A stretch of DNA of 12,857 nucleotides. Origin: Gemmatimonadota bacterium (GTDB taxonomy: Bacteria; Gemmatimonadota; Gemmatimonadetes; Longimicrobiales; Gaopeijiaceae). The DNA lies in the NCBI GenBank assembly GCA_007127575.1, contig SKZC01000041.1:1-12857 (forward strand), written 5' to 3'. Positions 1 to 5,564 of this stretch are shown one piece after another; the first letter of the stretch is position 1, and each line of letters begins with the position of its first letter. Below the pieces are notes generated by a model. It was given only the letters and a program-made list of their open reading frames with translations, was not told the origin of the DNA and ran no database searches. The position numbers and the translations under genes are program-made.

Positions 1-367
1 AGAGGCGTTCCATGCCGTCCATCCCCACGAAGATGCGGCCTCGTCCGCGAGGTTCCAGGATGGGGCTCACCTCTCCCAGGGTCTCCAGGAGCGCCTCCAT
101 AGTCGCATCGTAGTGCGTGGGGTCGGGCTCCAGGAGGGTGAGGGACGGACAGACCCCCACCGCCTCGGAAACGGAGGTGCCGGGTCGGACTCCGGCATCC
201 CAGGCCCGCTCCGAGACCTGACTCACCCTTCCCGCTCCCCCTTCTTCCAGAAGGGCCACGGAGGTCTCGTCCAGCTCGGGAAATCGGACCAGCTCGGCGC
301 GGAGCTCGAAGGTGGGGAGCCAGAGGCAGAGGGCGGTTTTGCTTCGTCTTCGGTCCCGATCCGACAT
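1..367 (-). CDS. ImuB-like Y-family DNA polymerase (N-terminal part, runs off left edge)
   Basis: Reading the minus strand from an ATG at 365-367 gives an open frame of 122 codons to the window edge, so only the N-terminus is present. Residues 12-20 contain LCLWLPTFE, the LWLP opening typical of ImuB-type proteins rather than the DxDxFFA opening of active DinB/UmuC polymerases. A segment with AWDAGVRPGTSVSEAVGVCP matches the family's 'A...G+ pGm.l..A...cP' region, followed by a Y.....ALLETLGEVSP helix and GRIFVGMDGMERL, the equivalent of ImuB's 'glwLDvtG..rLfGG'. The acidic SIDE-type catalytic motif is replaced by a basic RGRGR stretch, so the visible part looks non-catalytic. ImuB proteins act as accessory scaffolds for DnaE2 in SOS mutagenesis; that role is inferred from family membership. 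No imuA lies immediately upstream; the neighbour is menC. The Shine-Dalgarno signal is weak (AGAG). A divergent but active Y-family polymerase remains possible. Confidence 0.75.
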   Translation of the reverse strand, partial: MSDRDRRRSKTALCLWLPTFELRAELVRFPELDETSVALLEEGGAGRVSQVSERAWDAGVRPGTSVSEAVGVCPSLTLLEPDPTHYDATMEALLETLGEVSPILEPRGRGRIFVGMDGMERL

Positions 368-390
368 GGGAGTGTCTCTGCACAGGGTGC

Positions 391-405
391 GAACAAAAGC
401 CGAAA
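391..405 (-). promoter_or_regulatory. Possible LexA (SOS) operator, direct repeat type
   Basis: On the plus strand the sequence reads GAAC-AAAAGCC-GAAA, a 7 of 8 match to the GAAC-N7-GAAC direct repeat used by LexA in Alphaproteobacteria. It lies 24-38 bp upstream of the ImuB-like start codon and over the expected transcription start of the promoter at 409-437, where a repressor would block initiation. Position and target gene type are suggestive. The match is short, and the LexA site used by this lineage is not known from the window. Confidence 0.3.
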
Positions 406-408
406 ACG

Positions 409-437
409 AAGATAAACCGAAAATTCCGGGCTCACAA
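409..437 (-). promoter_or_regulatory. Putative sigma70 promoter of the ImuB-like gene
   Basis: On the minus strand, TTGTGA (432-437, 4 of 6 to the -35 consensus) and TATCTT (409-414, 4 of 6 to the -10 consensus) are separated by exactly 17 bp. The region is an AT-rich island in GC-rich DNA. The predicted start near 402 gives a leader of about 35 nt to the ATG at 367. This suggests the polymerase gene can be transcribed separately from menC, which ends 93 bp upstream of it. Confidence 0.4.
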
Positions 438-460
438 GGAGGTCAGTGTCCCGAAGGAGT

Positions 461-1591
461 TCAGCCCCCCGGCCCGATCCGCTCCCTGCGCACCGTCAGG
501 GCTTCCACCCGCTCCTCGTCCACCGTGACCCCCATCCCCGGCCGGTCCAGTGGAACTTGGACCCGTCCCTCCTCGTCCATAGTCCACTCCGGGTCCACGA
601 TGTCCCGGCTCCAGTACCGAGCGCTGGGGGAGAGGTCGCCGGGGAGCTGAAAGTTGGGAAGGGAGGCCAGCGCCACGTTGTGGGCTCGGCCGATCCCGCT
701 CTCCAGCATCCCCCCGCACCAGACGGGGATCTCCCCCTTCTGGCAGAGGTGGTGAATGGCCAGGGCGGGAGCGAATCCTCCCACCCGTCCCGGCTTCACG
801 TTCACGATTCGACCGCTCTTCAGCTCCAGCATATCCCGGGCCCGGTCCAGGCAGTCGATGGACTCGTCGAGGCAGATGGGGGTGCGTATGCGCTCCTGGA
901 GCCGGGCATGCTGAAGGAGGTCGGTCCGGTCCAGAGGCTGCTCGATCATCATGAGATCCAACTCGTCCAAGCGAGCCAGCTCCGGTGCGTCTCCCAGGGA
1001 GTAGGCGGAGTTGGCGTCCACCATGAGGGGAGCCTCCGAGCCCAACGCCTCCCGGACTCGGGAGACGTAGTCGAAGTCCTCTCCCGGGGCGATCTTCAGC
1101 TTGATCTTCCGGTATCCCTCCTCCAGGGCGGCTCGGGCCACCTCCACCAGCGCTTCCGGGGAGTCCTGAATCCCCAGCGAGATTCCCACCGGGACCCGGT
1201 CCTGGGTTCCCCCCAGCATCCGGGCCAGGGGGACGCCCTCCATCCGGGCAGCCAACTCCCAGATCCCCATCTCCGCCGCCGCCTTGGCCATGGGATGTCC
1301 TCTCACCTTCCGCTCCAGACGAGGGTGGACGTGATTCGGGGCCTCCAGCGGGGCCTCCAGGACCAGGGGGAGGATCCAGTCCCGAAGCATGAGCCAGGCG
1401 GTGTCGATGGTCTCGGGACTGTAGTTGGGGTGTTCCGCGGCCACGCACTCGGACCAGCCCACCGCTCCGGAGCGGTCCCGGAGCTGAAGGAGGAGGATCC
1501 GTCGGTGGGAGACCGTACCGGAGGAGATGCGAAAAGGGGTCCGGAGAGGGAGGCGGATCTCCCGGAGGGTGACTTCATCGATGTGGATCAC
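461..1591 (-). CDS. menC: o-Succinylbenzoate synthase, MenC / N-acylamino acid racemase type (enolase superfamily)
   Basis: This 376-residue protein has the normal length and order of the MenC/NSAAR branch of the enolase superfamily. The N-terminal capping domain includes GWSECVAAEHPNYS. The barrel carries KIKLKIAPGED with the KxK catalytic lysines (about K164/K166), metal ligands in MVDAN (D192), MIEQP (E217) and CLDES (D242), and the opposite-face lysine in NVKPGRVGG (K266). WCGGMLESGIGRAHN and ALASLPNF are strongly family-typical. The expected reaction is dehydration of SHCHC to o-succinylbenzoate in menaquinone synthesis; some members instead racemise N-acylamino acids, and sequence alone does not separate these. 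No other men gene is in the window. I chose the GTG at 1589-1591 because it yields the usual start (MIHIDEVTLREIRL) and has GGAG nine bases upstream. A TTG at 1625-1627 would add 12 residues but has a poor ribosome site and sits close to a hairpin. Confidence 0.88.
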   Translation of the reverse strand: MIHIDEVTLREIRLPLRTPFRISSGTVSHRRILLLQLRDRSGAVGWSECVAAEHPNYSPETIDTAWLMLRDWILPLVLEAPLEAPNHVHPRLERKVRGHPMAKAAAEMGIWELAARMEGVPLARMLGGTQDRVPVGISLGIQDSPEALVEVARAALEEGYRKIKLKIAPGEDFDYVSRVREALGSEAPLMVDANSAYSLGDAPELARLDELDLMMIEQPLDRTDLLQHARLQERIRTPICLDESIDCLDRARDMLELKSGRIVNVKPGRVGGFAPALAIHHLCQKGEIPVWCGGMLESGIGRAHNVALASLPNFQLPGDLSPSARYWSRDIVDPEWTMDEEGRVQVPLDRPGMGVTVDEERVEALTVRRERIGPGG

Positions 1592-1640
1592 CGGAGCGGT
1601 CTCCGTGTGGTGGTGGGCGGTGAGCAAGGTCCAGCGTCGG

Positions 1641-1672
1641 GGTGCCGAAAGGATCGGGGCCCTTTCGGCACC
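1641..1672 (-). terminator. 12-bp perfect hairpin between permease and menC
   Basis: GGTGCCGAAAGG (1641-1652) and CCTTTCGGCACC (1661-1672) form a perfect 12-bp stem with an 8-nt loop. It begins 30 bp past the permease stop and lies 49 bp before the chosen menC start. Neither strand has a T-run after the stem, so it is not a classical intrinsic terminator. It could be a U-less terminator, an mRNA 3'-end stabiliser or an attenuating structure that lowers menC expression relative to the transporter genes. Confidence 0.4.
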
Positions 1673-1702
1673 GTTGAATCATCCCGGTCCTCTCCCGAAG
1701 GG

Positions 1703-3397
1703 TCAACCGGGACGCTCCTCCCGGGCGATGAGGCGGCTCAGGACGATGACGGGAAGGGTCCCTGTGAGGATGATGAGGAGGGCCGGGTGGGCGGACTGAG
1801 CCACGAGCTCGTCGGAGGCCAGCTGAAAGGCCTTCGTGGCCAGGGTGTCGAAGTCGAATGGGCGAAGGATGAGGGTGAGGGGGAGCTCCTTCAGCACATC
1901 CACGAAGACCAGGAGTCCGGCGCTGAGAAGGGTTCCCTTCAGGAGGGGCAGATTGACTCGAGCCAGCGTTCGGCTGGGAGAGGCCCCCAGGGAACGGGAC
2001 ATCTCATCCAGATTTCCGCACAGTCGTTGGAAGCCGGACTCCACCGGATTCAGCGCTACGGCCAGGAACCGAACGACATAGGCGTAGATCAGAGCCACCA
2101 CCGTACCGGTGAGGAGGAGGCCGGTGGAGATCCCCAGCACCGCCCCCGCCAACCCGTCCAGCCAGCCATCCACCCGTATGAGGGGCACGAGGACCCCGAC
2201 GGCGATGACAGCTCCGGGGATGGAGTAGCCCAAGACCGACACCCGCTCGGCCAATCTGTGGATGGGGGTGGGGTGGAGGCGCACGGTGTAGACCACCAGG
2301 AGCGCCACCGCCACGGCCACCAGGGCGGCGGTGAGGGCGAGTCCGAAGGAATTCAGGGCCAGGACGAGGAAGTCCCGGTCCAGAAAATCCGGAGCCGTGC
2401 TCACCGACCAGGCCACGAGCTGGGTCACGGGGAGAATGAACCCGAAGAGCACGGGCACGCCGCAGGCGGCTGTGGCGGCCCACGCCTTCCATCCCCGGAG
2501 CCGGAATCGGGCCGGGGGCGGGCGACTTCCCCTTCCTTCATCGAACCGGGCCCGGCCCCTCTGCGCCCGCTCCAGGAGGATGAGGGCGAAGACCAGAGCC
2601 AAGAGACAGGCGGACAGCCGGATGGCGGCGTCCTCGTCCCCCAAGGAGAACCAGGCCCGGAAGATCCCGGTGGTGAAAGTGGGTACGCCGAAGTACGTCA
2701 CGGCTCCGTACTCGTTCAGTACCTCCATGAGAACCAGAGTCACTCCGGCCACGATCCCCGGCCGAGCCATGGGGAGGGCCACCTGGAAGAAGGAGGCCCA
2801 AGGCGTCTTTCCCAGAATCCGGGCAGTCTCCAACACCCCTCCCGTCTGCTTCAGAAAGGAGGCTCGGGTGATGAGATAAACGTAGGGGTAGAGGACCAGA
2901 GACATCACCACCGTGACGCCTCCCAGGGACATGAGTCCCGTACGGAGCTGGGCGGTGGTGCTGGGCTCCATGAAGAGCTGCAGGAAGGTCTGGACGGGAC
3001 CCGTGTGGGCGAAGAGCTCGGCGTACGTGTACGCCACGATGTAGGTGGGGATGGCCAGGGGGAGGACCAGCGCCCACTGATAGCTCCGTCGGAGGGGGAA
3101 GTCGCAGGCGGTGACGAGCCAGGCGGTGGCGATGCCCAGGAGGAGGGTGAGCCCTCCCACCCCTACGATGAGGACGGTGGAATTCACGATGTATCGGGAG
3201 AGGACCGTGGACGCCAGATGGCGCCAGGTGTCGCTGGGTTCCCCGAAAACCCCCACCACGATCACGGCCAGGGGAAGGAGGATGAGAACGACCGCCAGAC
3301 CCGTAGCCAGGGTCCAGGGAGTCAGGGTGAAGCGGAGCTGCGGGATGGAACGGAGGCCGGCGCCGATCCTCCCGGTGAGGCCCCGAGCTACGGCCAT
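1703..3397 (-). CDS. Ferric-iron ABC transporter permease (FbpB type, two fused permease domains)
   Basis: A 564-residue integral membrane protein made of two homologous halves, as in FbpB/SfuB/FutB permeases. Many hydrophobic segments are visible, for example residues 28-51, 72-95, 107-130, 158-178, 306-332, 345-371, 388-406 and 418-445. Each half carries an EAA loop that docks on the ATPase: LETARILGKTPWASFFQVAL at about 189-208 and MSRSLGASPSRTLARVNLPL at about 466-485. It would move periplasmic ferric iron delivered by the upstream binding protein into the cytoplasm. The ATG at 3395-3397 overlaps the end of the binding-protein gene by 10 nt, which suggests translational coupling. No ATP-binding subunit follows; the next gene on the strand is menC after a strong hairpin. 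Substrate is inferred from the partner gene; thiamine or another small ligand is the main alternative. Confidence 0.88.
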   Translation of the reverse strand: MAVARGLTGRIGAGLRSIPQLRFTLTPWTLATGLAVVLILLPLAVIVVGVFGEPSDTWRHLASTVLSRYIVNSTVLIVGVGGLTLLLGIATAWLVTACDFPLRRSYQWALVLPLAIPTYIVAYTYAELFAHTGPVQTFLQLFMEPSTTAQLRTGLMSLGGVTVVMSLVLYPYVYLITRASFLKQTGGVLETARILGKTPWASFFQVALPMARPGIVAGVTLVLMEVLNEYGAVTYFGVPTFTTGIFRAWFSLGDEDAAIRLSACLLALVFALILLERAQRGRARFDEGRGSRPPPARFRLRGWKAWAATAACGVPVLFGFILPVTQLVAWSVSTAPDFLDRDFLVLALNSFGLALTAALVAVAVALLVVYTVRLHPTPIHRLAERVSVLGYSIPGAVIAVGVLVPLIRVDGWLDGLAGAVLGISTGLLLTGTVVALIYAYVVRFLAVALNPVESGFQRLCGNLDEMSRSLGASPSRTLARVNLPLLKGTLLSAGLLVFVDVLKELPLTLILRPFDFDTLATKAFQLASDELVAQSAHPALLIILTGTLPVIVLSRLIAREERPG

Positions 3398-4419
3398 CCC
3401 ACTCGATCAAAGATCCGAACCGACTCGTTGTTGAGCTCCCCCAACCGGGCCAGGTTCAACTCATCGGCTCGGAACTCGCCCCACTCGGCCAGGGAAGGAG
3501 CCCACGGAATCCCGTCTCGAACCGGGTACTCGTAGTTGGCCTGGGCGAAGAGGCGCTGGGCCTCCTCGGATACCAGGAACTCCAGAAGCCGGATGGCGTG
3601 CTCCCGGTTCGGGGCGTGGGCGGTGATGCCGGCACCGCTCACATTGATGTGGGTCCCCCGGTCGTCCTGGTTGGGAAAGAAGACCCCGACGCCACGGGCG
3701 AGCTCCCGGGAGGCCTCGTCCTCCGCGTTCAGGAGGCGGCCCACGTAGTAACTGTTGACGATGGCCACGTCTCCCACTCCGGCGGCTACGTCCCGGATCT
3801 GGTCCGTGTCGTTCCCCTGTGGCGGGCGGGCGAAGTTCTCCACCACACCGGCGGCCCATTCCTCGGCTCCCTCCGGGCCCAGGGCCGCCACCAGGGAGGC
3901 CATGAGCGAGACGTTGTAGATGTTCTCCGACGATCGGACCAGGATCCGGCCCTCCCACCGGGGGTCGGTGAGCTCCTCATACGTGGAGAGCTCGTCGGGT
4001 GAGACCCGGTCCCGGGCGTAGGCCAGGATCCGGGCCCGGGTCGTAAGCCCGAACCAGTAGCCCTCCGGGTCCCGAAGGTTGGGGGGGACCGCCTCCTCCA
4101 GTTCCGGCGACTCCACCGGCTGGAGGAGCTCCCGCTCCTTGGCGCGGTGCAAACGTCCCGCATCCACGGTGATCAGGAGGTCGGCGGGGGAGCGGGCCCC
4201 TTCCCGCTCCAGACGGGTGATGAGCTCGTCGGCGGAGGCGCTCACCACCCGGACCTGGATTCCCGTCTCTTCAGTGAACGTATCGAAGAGCTGCTGATCC
4301 GTGTCGTAATGGCGATGGCTGTAGACGTTCACGACGTCGGTATCGGTCCCGACGCCACAGCCTCCCACAACGAAGAGCGCCAGGAGGGCCAGGGTGGGGG
4401 CGAGGGTAGCGGTGCGCAT
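3388..4419 (-). CDS. Ferric-iron-binding lipoprotein of an ABC transporter (FutA/IdiA/FbpA family)
   Basis: Starting at the ATG at 4417-4419 gives 343 residues with a lipoprotein signal: MRTA, a hydrophobic core and the lipobox VVGGC, lipidated Cys at about 21. A GTG at 4477-4479 would add 20 residues ahead of the signal and is unlikely; AGAGG lies about 10 nt before the chosen ATG. The mature protein starts NVYSHRHYDTD, the FutA/IdiA-type opening with iron-binding His/Tyr (H37, Y38). SENIYNVSL (Y168) and NSYYVGRL (Y224, Y225) supply the tyrosine ligands typical of ferric-binding proteins of this family. The C-terminal region (REHAIRLLEFLVSEEAQRLF, ANYEYPV) is also characteristic. It should capture Fe(III) at the outer face of the inner membrane and pass it to the overlapping permease. 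An upstream Fur-like sequence fits iron-responsive control. Confidence 0.9.
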   Translation of the reverse strand: MRTATLAPTLALLALFVVGGCGVGTDTDVVNVYSHRHYDTDQQLFDTFTEETGIQVRVVSASADELITRLEREGARSPADLLITVDAGRLHRAKERELLQPVESPELEEAVPPNLRDPEGYWFGLTTRARILAYARDRVSPDELSTYEELTDPRWEGRILVRSSENIYNVSLMASLVAALGPEGAEEWAAGVVENFARPPQGNDTDQIRDVAAGVGDVAIVNSYYVGRLLNAEDEASRELARGVGVFFPNQDDRGTHINVSGAGITAHAPNREHAIRLLEFLVSEEAQRLFAQANYEYPVRDGIPWAPSLAEWGEFRADELNLARLGELNNESVRIFDRVGWP

Positions 4420-4458
4420 GACCGGAAAGCCTCTCGAGATCGGGTGGGTCCGGTGGTT

Positions 4459-4477
4459 GAGAACGAAACTTAATCTC
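4459..4477 (-). promoter_or_regulatory. Possible Fur box upstream of the iron-binding protein gene
   Basis: The plus-strand 19-mer GAGAACGAAACTTAATCTC matches the classical Fur box GATAATGATAATCATTATC at 12 of 19 positions by direct comparison and contains the dyad TGAGA-N11-TCTCA (4458-4478). It sits 40-58 bp upstream of the chosen ATG in an AT-rich patch of otherwise GC-rich DNA, where an iron-repressed promoter would be expected. A weak promoter (TTTCCC, 17 bp, TAAGTT on the minus strand) overlaps it. The match is moderate, so this is a candidate only. Confidence 0.35.
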
Positions 4478-4533
4478 ACCTACTGGCAGGGGAAACCGGA
4501 TGGGTGAGGAGTCCCGTGCGGTCCAAGAATTCC

Positions 4534-5241
4534 TCAGTCCCGTGTGAGGGTCAGCGCCGCTCCGGTGAGGCTGGGGGCTCCGTCGCCCACCAGGAACGAG
4601 ATCACCCGGGCGATCTCTTCCGGAGGGACCCAGGAGGAGAAGTCCGCATCCGGCATGGCCTCGCGGTTGCCGGGGGTGTCGATGATCTTGGGTACCACGG
4701 CATTCACCGTGATCCCCTCACCCACGGTTTCCTTGGCCAGGGTGTACGTGAAGTTCAGGACGGCGGACTTGGAGGCCGAGTAGGCTGCCAGGCCCGCCTC
4801 ACCTCGGAGGAGGGCGGGGAAGGCGCACACGTTCACGATCCGGCCCCAGCCTCGGCCTCGCATGCCGCCCAGCGTCGCACGGGAGCAGAGGAAGGCGCTC
4901 CGGGCATTCCGGGTCATCATGGTATCCCAGAGCTCCGGGTCCGTCGCTTCCACGGAGGCGAAGGCGAAGGCGCCCACCAGGTTGCAGAGGATGTCCGGGG
5001 GGCGGCCCGAGCCCTTCTCCACCTCCTGCACCAGGGCGTCCACCTCGTCCGGTTCCGTGACGTCGGCCGGGTGAAGGTACAGGGAGCCGGCGGGGTCCCC
5101 GAGATGATCCTCCAAATCAGGCACCTCGTCCTCATCGATCCAGGGGACGTGCACGTGGATTCCGTTCTGGATGAGCGCGGCCACCACGTGCCGCCCCAAC
5201 CCACCAGTTCCGCCCGTGACCAGTGCGATCCGTTCGTCCAT
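4534..5241 (-). CDS. Short-chain dehydrogenase/reductase, dihydropteridine-reductase-like
   Basis: A 235-residue Rossmann-fold SDR. The N-terminal cofactor motif is TGGTGGLG (residues 9-16), an Asp in HPADV (D60) contacts adenine, N112 lies in MMTRNARS, and the catalytic pair Y154/K158 is in YSASK. The usual NNAG is NLVG (87-90). The strand that normally carries the catalytic serine reads IVNVCAFPALLRGEAGLAAY, with Cys-Ala in place of Ser-Ser and one extra residue before the Tyr. Quinonoid dihydropteridine reductases also lack this serine and have the same spacing, and the C-terminal KIIDTPGNREAMPDADFSSW resembles a bacterial SDR group near them. The substrate is unknown; pterin or quinonoid reduction is a guess. 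The ATG at 5239-5241 has GGGAG nine bases upstream. The gene is divergent from icd and ends 114 bp before the iron-binding protein start. Confidence 0.85.
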   Translation of the reverse strand: MDERIALVTGGTGGLGRHVVAALIQNGIHVHVPWIDEDEVPDLEDHLGDPAGSLYLHPADVTEPDEVDALVQEVEKGSGRPPDILCNLVGAFAFASVEATDPELWDTMMTRNARSAFLCSRATLGGMRGRGWGRIVNVCAFPALLRGEAGLAAYSASKSAVLNFTYTLAKETVGEGITVNAVVPKIIDTPGNREAMPDADFSSWVPPEEIARVISFLVGDGAPSLTGAALTLTRD

Positions 5242-5313
5242 CTATCGCGGCTCCCGTTCGAAGGAAAACCCCAGGGTGCTCCGTCGGACTTCTCGTCCGC
5301 CACTTCCGGCAAC

Positions 5314-5342
5314 ATCATCCCGAAACCGGGCGGCCGTATCAA
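5314..5342 (-). promoter_or_regulatory. Putative sigma70 promoter of the SDR gene
   Basis: On the minus strand, TTGATA (5337-5342, 5 of 6 to the -35 consensus) is followed after 17 bp by GATGAT (5314-5319, 4 of 6 to the -10 consensus). The predicted start near 5306 gives a leader of about 65 nt to the ATG at 5241. Spacing and position are right. The -10 is imperfect and housekeeping promoters of this lineage are not known from the window. Confidence 0.35.
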
Positions 5343-5414
5343 GGGGCGGCCCTCCGCTGCCGGGAATGCCGGAGAGCACAGCCGCCTCGGCGGTGAGGGA
5401 TCCTATGCGCCTTG

Positions 5415-5468
5415 CCTCCTGAGCCGATCGGCCCCTAAGTTGCGGGGCTATTCAACTTTATCAGGAGG
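5415..5468. promoter_or_regulatory. Interleaved inverted repeats upstream of icd (possible structured RNA)
   Basis: An outer perfect 8-bp inverted repeat, CCTCCTGA (5415-5422) and TCAGGAGG (5461-5468), encloses two smaller ones in interleaved order: GCCCC (5431-5435) with GGGGC (5444-5448), and AAGTTG (5437-5442) with CAACTT (5453-5458). The order A-B-A'-B' is that of an H-type pseudoknot, or of two mutually exclusive hairpins. The 3' arm of the outer stem looks like a Shine-Dalgarno sequence, but no start codon follows at normal distance and icd begins 97 nt downstream. I do not recognise a known riboswitch. It could also be a DNA operator set or chance in GC-rich DNA. Confidence 0.35.
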
Positions 5469-5564
5469 AGTACCGGGGGCCGGGCGCGTCCGCTTCATGA
5501 CGCAGATGCCTGGATCTGCCCGGGGCCTTCCACTTCCATACCGCTTTCTCGGAGTCTCCATACG

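Larger units (their letters stand above)
5242..5564. other. Divergent intergenic region between the SDR gene and icd
   Basis: This 323-bp gap holds no convincing gene. It contains a plausible minus-strand promoter for the SDR gene (5314-5342) and a structured element (5415-5468). I found no good sigma70-type promoter for icd; the only AT-rich patch on that side is around 5449-5462. A short hairpin CGGAC-TTCTC-GTCCG lies in the SDR leader near 5284-5298. The icd ribosome site is GGAG about 10 nt before its ATG. Confidence 0.6.

Noticed and set aside
446..3535. A 1029-codon plus-strand open frame running antisense to menC, the permease and the end of the binding-protein gene
   Set aside because: Its translation is low-complexity (Gly, Pro, Arg, Glu, Asp, His), shows no recognisable motif, and crosses two gene boundaries on the opposite strand. 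Stop-free antisense frames are common in GC-rich DNA, and the minus-strand genes have clear family motifs.
4510..4544. 9-bp direct repeat AGTCCCGTG at 4510-4518 and 4536-4544 at the SDR 3' end
   Set aside because: Short, one copy is inside the coding sequence, and no further copies or associated features were seen; chance is adequate.
5464..5499. Strong AGGAGG sequence suggesting a small leader peptide before icd
   Set aside because: The first ATG (near 5497) is more than 25 nt downstream and its frame simply runs into icd out of frame; no short peptide with its own stop follows at usable spacing.
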